Part shown: piece after piece, positions 1 through 7,664 of the stretch | Layout: the number at the start of each line of letters is the position of its first letter | Numbering within the stretch: the stretch's first letter is position 1 | NCBI GenBank assembly: GCA_017883205.1 | Contig: JADGNZ010000031.1 | Span: 1-64,000 of the forward strand | DNA from: Thermoanaerobaculia bacterium | GTDB taxonomy: Bacteria; Acidobacteriota; Thermoanaerobaculia; Gp7-AA8 | Direction of reading: 5' to 3' | Length of the DNA: 64,000 nucleotides | Program-made: the position numbers and the translations under genes | The notes under the pieces: model-generated | The model's database searches: none | The model's input: the letters and a program-made list of their open reading frames with translations, nothing else | Told to the model about the DNA's origin: nothing

Positions 1-45
1 ACCTTCGGCTTTCAACCAGTCGAGCGTTTGGTTGAGAGGGATCAC
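1..45 (-). CDS. 5' end of an unidentified gene running off the left edge
   Basis: On the minus strand a Shine-Dalgarno-like AAAGGAGG (about 46-54) is followed by an open frame from GTG (45-43) that reads VIPLNQTLDWLKAEG before the window ends. The gap between AGGAGG and this GTG is only about one base, which is too short, so the true start may be a nearby codon and the call is weak. No function can be given from 15 residues. The next gene on the same strand (302-817) could be upstream of it in a transcript. Confidence 0.25.
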   Translation of the reverse strand, partial: MIPLNQTLDWLKAEG

Positions 46-80
46 ACCTCCTTTTCAGATGCGCTTTCGGGCGCACGAGT

Positions 81-290
81 GCGGACGTCTCGTCCGCGGC
101 CAGCGGGCGTCCCGCCCGATGGTGTCTTTCGAAAACGCTGGGACCATTCGGCTCAGCCAAGCCTCTCTCTCACGCCTCCGCTAAACTCAGTTGCTGAAAC
201 GGTCCTGCTTCGGATTTGCGGGAAAGCGTGCGATTTGCGCGCAACACTGCCGGGCGAGGACGCCCGACGGGAGCAGGCAGGGACGCCTGC
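81..290. repeat. Cluster of four short REP-like hairpins
   Basis: No gene is visible between 46 and 301. The stretch holds four small perfect hairpins: GCGGAC/GTCCGC (81-97, loop GTCTC), GGGCG/CGCCC (105-117), CGGGCG/CGCCCG (251-266, loop AGGA) and GCAGGC/GCCTGC (273-290). They share a look: a 5-6 bp GC stem around a purine- or pyrimidine-rich loop, followed by words such as CTCTACGTC. This resembles dispersed palindromic (REP-like) sequences found between genes. A different REP-like element occurs at 21252 and inside dnaX. Function is unknown; transcription stop or structure in a transcript is possible. Confidence 0.45.
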
Positions 291-301
291 TCTACGTCAC
301 C

Positions 302-817
302 TCAAAACGTCTCCAGCCAAGCCTCGATCGCTGCGATGGCGCGGTCGTTCCTGAAGTTGTACCAGGCTCGCTCGATCGTTCGATCCGCGGCCAGGGCGCG
401 GCGGAACGATTCTGCGTCGACGCATCGCGCAAGCACGTCGCGAGCGGGCGACGCCCCCAGGGAAGCCGCGAACGCGCGGCGATCCTCACGCTCCGCGGCC
501 TCGCTGCGCGAAGGCACGCGACGGTATCGCGGCTCCTGAAGGTGCGGACTTGCACCCAGGTCGGTCACACGCAGGTCGACGATGTCTCCGCTGTCGGTGT
601 CGAGAAAATGAGCGAGCTGACCCGAGTCGTCGAGATAGGCGACAGTCAGCCCCTCGGTGTCGACGACGAACGTGTGGGACGATGTGCGTGCCGTTGGAAC
701 AACGACTGGCGCCGCGCCCCACGACGCATTGCGCGTCACGAACTCGTTGTCGCTCTGCTCGCGCCGCCGTTGCCAGCCGCGGAAGACGAGGCGGATCTTC
801 TGCATCAGCGTAGGCAT
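302..817 (-). CDS. UPF0158-like protein of unknown function
   Basis: This encodes 171 residues from ATG at 817. The layout fits the UPF0158 (PF03682) pattern: a central strand-rich part with YLDDSGQLAHFLDTDSGDIV (residues about 60-80), an acidic or polar linker with RYRRVPS, and a C-terminal helical part with SFRRALAADRTIERAWYNFR and a final EAWLE. UPF0158 members typically carry a Y-L-n-x-x-T-G-e-V segment, a Y-x-x-V/I-P segment and an F-R-x-F...AWYxFR C-terminus, all recognisable here. The function of the family is not established. An N-terminal basic stretch (KIRLVFRGWQRRRE) is extra. Family assignment is by motif recall only. Confidence 0.6.
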   Translation of the reverse strand: MPTLMQKIRLVFRGWQRRREQSDNEFVTRNASWGAAPVVVPTARTSSHTFVVDTEGLTVAYLDDSGQLAHFLDTDSGDIVDLRVTDLGASPHLQEPRYRRVPSRSEAAEREDRRAFAASLGASPARDVLARCVDAESFRRALAADRTIERAWYNFRNDRAIAAIEAWLETF

Positions 818-835
818 TGCTCACGGATTATCAGG

Positions 836-948
836 CATCAGAGACCAGAGACTAGAGACTAGAGATCGGGTGCAGTTCGCTGCTTCATGCTGGTCGCTGG
901 TCTCCGGTCTCTGATCTCTGATTGTCTCTGATCTCTGATTACACACGG
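836..948. repeat. Word-repeat hairpin (GAGATCAGAGA type) upstream of murQ
   Basis: The left arm is made of near-copies of AGAGACTAGAGA/CAGAGACCAGAGA (about 838-868), and the right arm of the complementary words TCTGATCTCTGATTG/TCTCTGATCTCTG (about 898-945). About 30 bases of ordinary-looking sequence sit between them. Folded, the arms give a long imperfect stem that can slide because each arm is itself repetitive. It ends about 20 bases before the murQ start. The same word type recurs at 25336, 42694, 62213 and 62548. Confidence 0.6.
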
Positions 949-965
949 ATGATATCTTCGCCGCC

Positions 966-1838
966 ATGAGCCAGGAGCGGCTCGAGGCCAGTCTCGATAT
1001 CGACCGGCGGTCCGCGCGAGAGATCGTGCAGATCATCCAGGAACAGGATGCACTGGTCGCCGCTGCTGTGGCGGCCGAGGGCGATCGCATTGCGCATGCT
1101 GTGGATCAGATCGCTGACCGGCTCTCGCACGGTGGCCGTCTTTTCTATGTTGGCGCGGGAACGAGCGGGCGCATTGCCATGCTGGACGCATCCGAGCTTC
1201 CGCCGACGTACGGGATCGATGCGTCGCTCGTCACCGTGATCATGGCCGGCGGCGAGCGGGCGTTTCTGCATGCTGTTGAAGGTGCCGAGGACGACGAAAA
1301 CGCCGCGATCGAAGCGGTGAATGCGGCTGTCAAGGCGGAAGACGCCGTCGTCGGAATCGCCGCGTCGGGCACGACGCCGTACACCGTGGCGGCCATCCGC
1401 CGGGCGAACATGCTCGGTGCGCTCACCGTCGGAATTGCTTCGAATCCGAGCTCTCCTCTGGCCAGCGAGGCAGACATCGCCATCGCGCCGCAGACAGGGC
1501 CCGAAGTGATCATGGGCTCGACGCGGATGAAGAGCGGCACCGCGCAAAAGCTCGTCCTCAACACGCTCTCAACCGGCGTGATGATTCTCCTCGGCAGGGT
1601 TCACTCCAACCTGATGATCGACATGCCGGCGACGAATGAAAAGCTGCGCAGCCGCGCCGTGCGGATGGTCGAGCTCGCGGCAGGAGTGAGCCGTCCGGCT
1701 GTCGTGCAGGCGATGCGTGACGCCGGCGGCAACGTCAAGCTGGCGTCGGTGATGGCCGGTAAGCGGCTTTCGCTCGAAGAGGCGAAGGCGCTTCTCGCCG
1801 CGCACGGAGGCAACCTGCGGAAAGTTCTCGAATCGTGA
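966..1838 (+). CDS. murQ: N-acetylmuramic acid 6-phosphate etherase
   Basis: MurQ cleaves the D-lactyl ether of MurNAc 6-phosphate to give GlcNAc 6-phosphate in cytosolic peptidoglycan recycling. The 290 residues are close to the usual ~300. The SIS sugar-isomerase fold is recognised from LFYVGAGTSGRIAMLDASEL (about residues 58-77), and the family signature GSTRMKSGTAQKLVLN (about 182-197) and VHSNLMIDMPATNEKL follow. The start at ATG 966 gives the normal N-terminal helix. It begins an operon with nagA and nagB, which process its product. The stop codon overlaps a GTG that opens the short relic at 1835-1906. Confidence 0.95.
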   Translation: MSQERLEASLDIDRRSAREIVQIIQEQDALVAAAVAAEGDRIAHAVDQIADRLSHGGRLFYVGAGTSGRIAMLDASELPPTYGIDASLVTVIMAGGERAFLHAVEGAEDDENAAIEAVNAAVKAEDAVVGIAASGTTPYTVAAIRRANMLGALTVGIASNPSSPLASEADIAIAPQTGPEVIMGSTRMKSGTAQKLVLNTLSTGVMILLGRVHSNLMIDMPATNEKLRSRAVRMVELAAGVSRPAVVQAMRDAGGNVKLASVMAGKRLSLEEAKALLAAHGGNLRKVLES

Positions 1839-1906
1839 ACCGCGTCGAGCGCCTCATCAAGATCGCCGGAAAGAAGACCCGAGTCGTAATTGGCCTGAGC
1901 TTATGA
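1835..1906 (+). pseudogene. Probable 23-codon remnant of anmK (anhydro-MurNAc kinase) between murQ and nagA
   Basis: A frame opens at GTG 1835, overlapping the murQ stop by four bases, and closes at TGA 1904-1906, overlapping the nagA ATG. It reads VNRVERLIKIAGKK then TRVVIGLSL. AnmK proteins begin with a short basic lead followed by VVIGLMSGTSxDG, so the last residues match the start of that nucleotide-binding motif just before it would continue. AnmK belongs beside MurQ in muropeptide recycling. The simplest reading is that most of anmK was deleted, leaving its start and fusing the scar onto nagA. It could alternatively act now only as a coupling cistron carrying ribosomes from murQ to nagA. 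Confidence 0.5.
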
Positions 1907-3039
1907 GTTATCACAGTATTTTCGGACGTGCCTTTGTGGCCGGTGAGCTGCGCGATGGCGTGTTGATCACCATCGCCGACCAGCAGATCATCGATGTGCG
2001 CGACGCCGTACACGCACCGTCCGGGAGTTATGTTGCGGACGGAGTCATCGTTCCCGGTTTCGTCGACGTTCACGTGCACGGCGGCGCCGGGGCCGACTTT
2101 ATGGATGGGTCCCGAGACGCTGTGGCGGCTGTGACGCGCTTCCACGCCGGCGAGGGGACGACGTCACTGGCGGCGACGACGCTCTCGGCGTCGCGAGAGC
2201 ACCTGCACCAGGCGGTGTCGGCGATCGCGCGCGCGTCGCGCGCAGGCGCCACCGGTGCGCAGATCTGCGGCGTTCATCTCGAAGGTCCGTACATCAGCAT
2301 CGCGCGCGCCGGTGCGCAGGATGTCGCATCGATCCGGCCAGCCGATATTTTTGAGCTCTCGGCGCTGCTGGCCGAGGCGCCGCATTTGCGGTGGATGATG
2401 ACCGTGGCGCCCGAGATCGATGGTGTCCGCGCACTGATCGAGCACTTCCGCGATCGAATCCTCTTCTCGATTGGCCACACCGCGGCGGACTACGCCGGCT
2501 GCGTGGCCGCGCTCGAATGGGGCGCATCGCATTTCACGCATCTCTTCAATGCGATGACGGGTCTCGATCATCGCCGTCCGGGTGCGGTCGGAGCGGCATT
2601 GACATCGATTGAGGCGACGGCGGAGCTGATCGCTGACGGCGTTCATGTCCATCCGGCGGTTCTGCGGATGGTCGCGCTGACGATGCCGCATCGCGTCGCA
2701 TTGATCACCGACGCCGTTCGCGCGTGCGGGATGCCGGACGGGAAGTACAAGCTTTACGAGCACGAGATCACTGTCGCTGACGGCGCGGCACGCCTTAACG
2801 ACGGGACCCTGGCGGGCAGCGTTCTCACGATGCGCCAGGCGGTGCAGAACATGGTGGAACTGGCCGGCTTGCCGCTCGAGCTGGTGATTCCGCTCGCGAC
2901 CGAGGTCCCTGCGCGAATCCTGGGGGTGGCCGACCGCAAGGGAAAAATAGCGCCCGGTTACGACGCCGATCTGGTCGTGCTCACCGAGCGTTTCGAAGTG
3001 TCGGCAACGTACTTGCGAGGAGCGATGCTGTCATCCTGA
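1903..3039 (+). CDS. nagA: N-acetylglucosamine-6-phosphate deacetylase
   Basis: NagA removes acetate from GlcNAc 6-phosphate to give glucosamine 6-phosphate. The 378-residue amidohydrolase shows the metal-binding VPGFVDVHVHGG (residues about 50-61), the catalytic-site HLEGPYIS (about 124-131), the histidines in SIGHTAADY and ASHFTHLFNAMTG, and the catalytic aspartate in LITDAV. ATG 1903 overlaps the preceding TGA (TTATGA), so translation is probably coupled. It supplies substrate to NagB, 37 bases downstream. Confidence 0.95.
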   Translation: MSYHSIFGRAFVAGELRDGVLITIADQQIIDVRDAVHAPSGSYVADGVIVPGFVDVHVHGGAGADFMDGSRDAVAAVTRFHAGEGTTSLAATTLSASREHLHQAVSAIARASRAGATGAQICGVHLEGPYISIARAGAQDVASIRPADIFELSALLAEAPHLRWMMTVAPEIDGVRALIEHFRDRILFSIGHTAADYAGCVAALEWGASHFTHLFNAMTGLDHRRPGAVGAALTSIEATAELIADGVHVHPAVLRMVALTMPHRVALITDAVRACGMPDGKYKLYEHEITVADGAARLNDGTLAGSVLTMRQAVQNMVELAGLPLELVIPLATEVPARILGVADRKGKIAPGYDADLVVLTERFEVSATYLRGAMLSS

Positions 3040-3076
3040 CCCGTTGAAGGACGGTCGAAGGACCCCCTGCCGAAAC

Positions 3077-3778
3077 ATGAACTGGGAAACGCTCACCGAT
3101 TACGATGCCCTCTCCGACCGCGCCGCGAAGATTCTGCTCGCCGCCATCCGCAGCGATCCGCACATCGTCCTCGGCCTGCCGACCGGCCGCACGCCGGTGC
3201 GTATGTACGAGCGTGTTGTCGGCGCGTGCAGCCGCGAGTACCACTGCTTCCGCGATGCCGTGACGTTCAATCTCGACGAGTACGTCGGGATCGAGCAGGA
3301 CCATCCCGGCAGCTATTGCACGTTCATGAAGCGCCACCTTTTCGACTTCATCGACATCGATCCGGTCAACGCGCACATCCCGAACGGGGCGGCGCCAGAC
3401 CTTGACGCCGAGTGCGCGCGCTACGAGAAAGCGATCGCCGATGTCGGAGGGCTCGGCCTCACGTTCCTAGGGCTTGGCGCCAATGGCCACATCGCCTTCA
3501 ACGAGCCCGGAACACCGTTCGATTCGCGAACACGCGTCGTGGCGCTTACGGAATCAACGCGGGTTGCCAACGAGTCTCTCTTCCCCGAGGGCAACGTGCC
3601 GGCGCAGGCGATCACGATGGGCATCGCCACGATTCTCGCGTCCAAGTCGATCGTCCTACTGGCCAGCGGCTCGAGGAAACGAGGAGCGATCGAGCGGCTG
3701 CGCTCGGGAGAGGTCAGCGAACAGTTTCCGGCGAGCGCGCTGTGGGAGCATCCCAACGTTACGGTGTTGATCGCGTAG
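3077..3778 (+). CDS. nagB: Glucosamine-6-phosphate deaminase
   Basis: NagB converts glucosamine 6-phosphate to fructose 6-phosphate and ammonia, closing the murQ-nagA-nagB path into glycolysis. Motifs are GLPTGRTP (phosphate loop), FNLDEYVG with the catalytic aspartate, and FLGLGANGHIAFNEPG with the histidine and glutamate of the active site. The open frame extends upstream to a TTG at 3044, but ATG 3077 gives the standard N-terminus (MNWETLTDYDALSDRAA); no clear Shine-Dalgarno is seen before it. The length is 233 residues. The gap after nagA contains a TCATCCTGA...GAAGGACC word like that of other intergenic elements here. Confidence 0.93.
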   Translation: MNWETLTDYDALSDRAAKILLAAIRSDPHIVLGLPTGRTPVRMYERVVGACSREYHCFRDAVTFNLDEYVGIEQDHPGSYCTFMKRHLFDFIDIDPVNAHIPNGAAPDLDAECARYEKAIADVGGLGLTFLGLGANGHIAFNEPGTPFDSRTRVVALTESTRVANESLFPEGNVPAQAITMGIATILASKSIVLLASGSRKRGAIERLRSGEVSEQFPASALWEHPNVTVLIA

Positions 3779-3859
3779 GTCACGGACCGCAGCAGATTGG
3801 AAATGCGCGGGCGCGCCTTCGGACGCGCCCGCGCGGGGATTACTACACGGACCAGATCA

Positions 3860-4447
3860 TCATTGCTTTTTTGGCGAAGTCTCGGGTGACGATTTCGTCA
3901 CCGGCGGCTCCTGCGTCGGAGTGGGTGATGTACCGGCCGTTGCCGGCTTCGGCGCCGGCTTGGATTTGGTCTTGCGGCCGCGAGCGCCGAGGGCGATCCG
4001 CATGTCCTGGACGTGCGGAGCGAGACTGGCTGTCTCGGGACGTTTGGCCAGGCGTTTCGCCATCGCGTAGGTCATCAAGGCGTTGCTCCCAGCCTTGTTC
4101 CTCGCTGCCCTTACGCTGTGACGGACGAAAAGCGCCATTGCTTCGAACTCGTCTGCCACTGGATCGTACGCGTCAGCGAAACTCGCCATGTCGTGCATCT
4201 CCGGCGGGCCGAAGTTGCCTCCTCGGGCGAGCTCCTCGTTGTTCCGGATCGCCAGGGCGGTCAGGTCGACAAACTGCTGAGGCAACGAAGCAGCGGAAGC
4301 GAGCTGGCGTCCAGTGTTGCTGGACTCCGGGATCACGAAATTCGGTACTCTCTGCTTCATCGCGCGAATGTCATCGATGAGCGCTTGCGCGGCGTCCAGG
4401 TGGGATGCCGGCGGGGGTGTATCGGGTACTTCATTCGCTTTGGACAC
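3860..4447 (-). CDS. Uncharacterised helical protein with basic proline-rich tail (array-associated type)
   Basis: The product has 195 residues from GTG 4447, preceded by GGAGG. Residues about 15-145 are helical, with the stretches QLASAASLPQQFVDLTALAI and MASFADAYDPVADEFEAM. The last 50 residues are a Lys/Pro/Thr-rich disordered tail (RGRKTKSKPAPKPATAG). I see no known domain. It looks like a distant relative of the protein at 25553-26254: both have a short helix, an IP-containing turn, an LAxSA helix, a second helical half and a basic Pro-rich tail. Both lie near a 21-bp tandem array. It is 32 bases downstream of 4480-5175 in a two-gene minus-strand unit. Function unknown. Confidence 0.65.
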   Translation of the reverse strand: MSKANEVPDTPPPASHLDAAQALIDDIRAMKQRVPNFVIPESSNTGRQLASAASLPQQFVDLTALAIRNNEELARGGNFGPPEMHDMASFADAYDPVADEFEAMALFVRHSVRAARNKAGSNALMTYAMAKRLAKRPETASLAPHVQDMRIALGARGRKTKSKPAPKPATAGTSPTPTQEPPVTKSSPETSPKKQ

Positions 4448-4479
4448 TATGTCCTCCGGTTTTTTCTCAACTGCTGTGA

Positions 4480-5175
4480 TCAGAGCGAGCAGGTCGAGAG
4501 GAACGGGGGAGCGCGGCCTCGGAAGATCCGTCTTGGAGCCTCAGCGACGGTCAGGCGGACTGACCGTTGACGCCGGACGTGAATGCAGAAGATGCGGCTG
4601 ATCTCTCGCGACAGGAACTTCAGCGAAGGGCGGCGGTGGATGATGAGACGAATGCGCGCCGGAGCGGGGCCGATCCGCCTGTACAGCTCCGAGAGATCGA
4701 GCGGTGCGGTGCCACTCTCGACGTAGCCGATCAGCGCCGTGAAGGAGTCGTCCCAGCGGTTGGAGATTGCTTCGAGCTTTCCCGCGGCGTCGATCCACCG
4801 AGCGACGACATCGATCATCAATTCCGGCGCATCGCCTGCGTACGCTGGTGCGAGAGCGACGTTGTTGCTCGTTGCCCTCAGACACTCGGCGCCGCGCCCC
4901 AACCGTACAATGGCTTCACCGAGCCAGCCGCAGATGCGCTGGAACTGTCGGGTAGCCCGGATCGGATGGTCCACGGCGAGCCTTTCGCAGGCGTTCAGGA
5001 CACCGGAGGATCGGTCGATCAGCCGTAGCGAGGCAGCAATCGCCTGGCGCGTTCGACGGAGCGATCGAATCCACGAATGCCGCCGCTCGCGACGCAGTGC
5101 GTCCGAGCGCAGTCCGGCCCGACGCGGCCGCTTGTCGCTCTTTCTGAGGATAGCCCCTGTCTTTGATCTGGCCAT
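4480..5175 (-). CDS. Uncharacterised basic helical protein
   Basis: The product has 231 residues if it starts at ATG 5175 (MARSKTGAIL), which has GGAG seven bases upstream; in-frame GTG 5205 and ATG 5187 are alternatives. The N-terminal 40 residues are very basic. Residues about 45-170 are helical with ERLAVDHPIRATRQFQRICG and RWDDSFTALIGYVESG. The C-terminal part (about 180-231) is Arg-rich with RIFCIHVRRQRSV and RIFRGRAPPFLSTCSL. No domain is recognised. It is the first gene of a minus-strand pair with 3860-4447, and array A begins about 165 bases upstream of its start. The C-terminal quarter has odd composition and could be read-through into once non-coding DNA. Confidence 0.55.
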   Translation of the reverse strand: MARSKTGAILRKSDKRPRRAGLRSDALRRERRHSWIRSLRRTRQAIAASLRLIDRSSGVLNACERLAVDHPIRATRQFQRICGWLGEAIVRLGRGAECLRATSNNVALAPAYAGDAPELMIDVVARWIDAAGKLEAISNRWDDSFTALIGYVESGTAPLDLSELYRRIGPAPARIRLIIHRRPSLKFLSREISRIFCIHVRRQRSVRLTVAEAPRRIFRGRAPPFLSTCSL

Positions 5176-5340
5176 GACAGTCTCCATGACAGTCCCGAAC
5201 GCCACACAAAGCAGTCACCGAAACATGTTCTCGTTTCCTGCTTAGACGTTGATCACCTGAAAAGGTTACTGGAAGGAAATGCTCACCAAACCAGAAGGTA
5301 AGTGAGGTCAACAAGTTAAGGAGCGAATCGGTCAAGCTCA

Positions 5341-5698
5341 ACGTCCTGGTCCGCAACCTCATCGACGTGGTAAGTCGACCATGTGCTCTTGTTCCGCAAC
5401 CACATTCACCTGGTCGGTCGACCAGGTGCTCCTGGTTCCCCAACCACATTCACCTGGTCAGTCCACCAGGTGCTCCTGGTTCGCAACCACATTCACTTGG
5501 TCAGTCGACCAGGTGGTCCTGGTTCCCAACCACAACGACTTGGTCAGTCGACCAGGAGCTTCTGGTCCGCAACCACGTCGACGTGGTCAGTCAACCAGGA
5601 CTTCCTGGTCCGCAACCTCAACGACGTGGTCAACTGGCCTCAACGGAGCGGTCCGTAACCTCAACAGAGCGGTGAGTCGACCGCAACGGAGCGGTGAA
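5341..5698. repeat. Tandem array A: about 17 units of 20-23 bp built on TGGT-N5-6-ACC(A)
   Basis: Units such as CACCTGGTCAGTCGACCA and GGTGCTCCTGGTTCGCAACC alternate, giving a 21-22 bp basic period and a 43-bp higher-order period. Each unit carries an inverted repeat, TGGT...ACCA, often GGTC...GACC. Copies drift gradually from the left edge (5341) to the right edge (about 5698), where the words become CAACGGAGCGGTGAACC. There are no unique spacers, so this is not CRISPR. Several frames stay open through it, but the 43-bp step breaks any one peptide repeat. The array starts about 165 bases upstream of the minus-strand gene at 5175 and ends exactly where the truncated TIGR02757 half begins. An 8-codon ORF (MLTKPEGK, 5279-5305) with a GGAAGG ahead of it lies just before the array. 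Confidence 0.85.
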
Positions 5699-6023
5699 CC
5701 TCTCCCTCCGCTGGATGGTCCGCCGCACCGAGCCCGACCTCGGCATCTGGGCTTTCGTCGATCCCGCCAAGCTCGTGATGCCGGTCGATACGCACGTCCA
5801 CCGCATCGCCACATTCCTCGGGCTTAACGGCCGCAAGACTGCGGACTGGAAAGCGGCACGGGCGCTCACCGATCGCCTCGCGAAGTTCGATGCCGCCGAT
5901 CCCGTTCGCTACGACTTCGCCATCTGCCGCCTCGGTATCCTCGATCTCTGCAGCCGCAAACGCCACAAAGCAAACTGTGACGTTTGCCTGCTGCGCGATG
6001 TCTGCCGCTTTCCGGTTCTGTGA
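5697..6023 (+). pseudogene. C-terminal half of a TIGR02757-family (endonuclease III-like) gene
   Basis: The translation NLSLRWMVRRTEPDLGIW, then PVDTHVHRIATFLGL, KTADWKAARALTDRL, FDAADPVRYDFAICRLGIL and a Cys-rich end (C-SRKRHKANCDVC...C) matches the C-terminal part of TIGR02757 proteins, which are about 230-260 residues long and resemble HhH-GPD DNA glycosylases. The first half is missing: the coding similarity starts at the last unit of array A. The missing middle part is found at 7665-7864 in the same orientation but downstream, so the gene is split and permuted. Not expected to make an active enzyme. Confidence 0.8.
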
Positions 6024-6053
6024 CGAGCGCGGCGATTCTCCTAGGGGAAAGGG

Positions 6054-6890
6054 TTATGGACGATCCGCCACTTTCGTCACCACGACATCGTACGTTGCGC
6101 CGAGGGAGGTGACCCCCTCATTCGGCTTGAGCGCGGGCCGAAATTGAAATCTCGCGCTGAAACTCCGATCCACACGCCGGCTTTCTGCTTCAAATTCATA
6201 AATCCCGCTGCGGCTCAGAAACGCGTAACCATCGCGTCCGACGAGTTTGCCAACGACACACGGCATCCACTCGTCGCATTCGATCGTCCCGTAGCTCGCC
6301 GCGTATTGAACATCCACCACCGGCCCGACTGCTGCGGTGAGGAGGGTCTCACCTTGAGGCAACGTTGGCAGCGGCTTCGACCAAACCGGATTGCTGCGAT
6401 CCGTCGGGTACATCACTCCATCGATCAACCCGCTTTCCTCCATCGTAGCGCGTGCCACCTCGGTTGCGGTTGTCGTGTCGTAAAGCCGCAGCAAATAAAT
6501 CGTCTCACCGCTCCTATAGTTCAAGCATCGAAAATTCAGCCAATTCGACACTCGGACTATACCGATATGCAGCGTTCCCTGATCAATCGCTTGGGCAAGA
6601 GCGCGTCGCCCCCCCTCGATGAGCGGAGGTTTAGGGCCGCGCAAAAGCACCTGGACTTGCTGGAGGAAATCCTCGATAACCGCGGCATCGTTCTTCGGAA
6701 ACGGCTTGGGCGCGTACACGGGGTCGCCCGGGCGCTGCGTACGCATATGTGCCTCGAATCGTCCCCGTCCCGCGAAATCATCAACGTTGCAGGTTTCAGG
6801 GTTTGAAGCAACAGTACGAACGCTTTGAAGCGCTGCCATTACAACCAGTATGAGCACTTTATTCTTCACGAAATATCCCTTAGTAGTCAT
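6054..6890 (-). CDS. Secreted protein of unknown function
   Basis: The product has 278 residues from ATG 6890, which follows GGGAGGACC. A signal peptide is visible (MTTKGYFVKNKVLILVVMAA, cleavage probably after VAS near residue 30). The mature part has six cysteines, including CNVDDF, FRCLNY and IECDEWMPCVVG, and strands such as TIYLLRLYDTT and AFLSRSGIYEFEAESR. It ends with KLKPNEGVTS-like strands and no membrane anchor. The ATG overlaps the end of the upstream gene (6880) by 11 bases, so the two are translationally coupled. No family recognised; it may be a partner or substrate of the C39-like peptidase lipoprotein. Confidence 0.7.
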   Translation of the reverse strand: MTTKGYFVKNKVLILVVMAALQSVRTVASNPETCNVDDFAGRGRFEAHMRTQRPGDPVYAPKPFPKNDAAVIEDFLQQVQVLLRGPKPPLIEGGRRALAQAIDQGTLHIGIVRVSNWLNFRCLNYRSGETIYLLRLYDTTTATEVARATMEESGLIDGVMYPTDRSNPVWSKPLPTLPQGETLLTAAVGPVVDVQYAASYGTIECDEWMPCVVGKLVGRDGYAFLSRSGIYEFEAESRRVDRSFSARFQFRPALKPNEGVTSLGATYDVVVTKVADRP

Positions 6891-7587
6891 AAGGTCCTCC
6901 CCCGCCATGAGCCGAGCCATCGCCGCCAGTCACATAGATGGTCGGGTTGTAGTCAGCCAGTGTTTTCGGTCCCGCGGTAGCGGCTGAGTTGCTTATGACC
7001 TGTGCGCAGACGTAACCGAATTCGGTACAGTTCAGATATTGCCAGGTGGCGGCCGTGTAGTTCTGACCGCCTCCTAGCTCAGGATCGTGAACGTATACGT
7101 CATCCCAGTAGTAATTCTTGTGGTTGTTCGCGTCGACCGTCATATGCCACGACCCGCCGTAAAGGACTACTGTGTGCTCACCTGTCCGCGTGATACAAAT
7201 GACCGGATCCTCGTTCGACACGGAACTGATCTGACGAGCAAAGTAAAGGTTGTCGGTTCGTAACCCCTGATCCCAATAGGCGTCGAAATAACAATAGGTA
7301 TTCACACCTCTTACTAAGTCATCCGGGAGAATGCCGCTGTCCATGGTGCCATGCATGAATGCGTACAGGTCATCCTGGCTAATGTCGGTACCCGCCCAGT
7401 GTGCAACCATTTGAACGCACGCCGCCGCGCAGTAATAATAGTGCTCTTCTGGATAGAAAGGGACACTCGCATAAAGGAAGCCACTGTTAGGTGACTCGAA
7501 GTAGCAGCCGGTCGTTATCAGAACGATGGCGCCGATGACGACGGCGATCGTCCGCGTGTGAAGCGAAGCGCGATGTAAAAGCGTCAT
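6880..7587 (-). CDS. Lipoprotein with papain-like C39-type peptidase fold
   Basis: The product has 235 residues. The N-terminus has a membrane segment (VVIGAIVLITTGC) ending in a lipobox cysteine, so it is an anchored exported protein. The mature part has YYYCAAACVQMVAHW (about residues 50-64), where C-x-x-x-C resembles the catalytic Cys helix of C39_2 (PF13529) domains, followed by GEHTVVLYGG with the catalytic His and VHDPELGG with the Asp. The last 35 residues are Gly/Asn-rich. C39-like domains cleave leader peptides or act as bacteriocin-like peptidases; the target here is unknown. It is co-transcribed with 6054-6890. Base composition looks lower in GC than flanking genes, suggesting transfer. 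Confidence 0.7.
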   Translation of the reverse strand: MTLLHRASLHTRTIAVVIGAIVLITTGCYFESPNSGFLYASVPFYPEEHYYYCAAACVQMVAHWAGTDISQDDLYAFMHGTMDSGILPDDLVRGVNTYCYFDAYWDQGLRTDNLYFARQISSVSNEDPVICITRTGEHTVVLYGGSWHMTVDANNHKNYYWDDVYVHDPELGGGQNYTAATWQYLNCTEFGYVCAQVISNSAATAGPKTLADYNPTIYVTGGDGSAHGGGGPYDY

Positions 7588-7664
7588 TGTGCCTAGTACC
7601 CCCTTAGTTATGGTTGGGTGACAATACGAATTATATTCCTGAAATGTGAGTACGTCAATCGACC

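Noticed and set aside
3044-3076. TTG 3044 as the nagB start
   Set aside because: It would add residues from an intergenic element word; ATG 3077 gives the normal N-terminus.
4013-4570. Plus-strand ORF opposite the 3860-4447 gene
   Set aside because: No start signal or similarity; the minus-strand gene has GGAGG and a paralogue-like partner.
5341-5698. CRISPR-like array
   Set aside because: The units are contiguous with no unique spacers, and no cas gene is in the window. The same applies to the arrays at 25041, 59461 and 62313.
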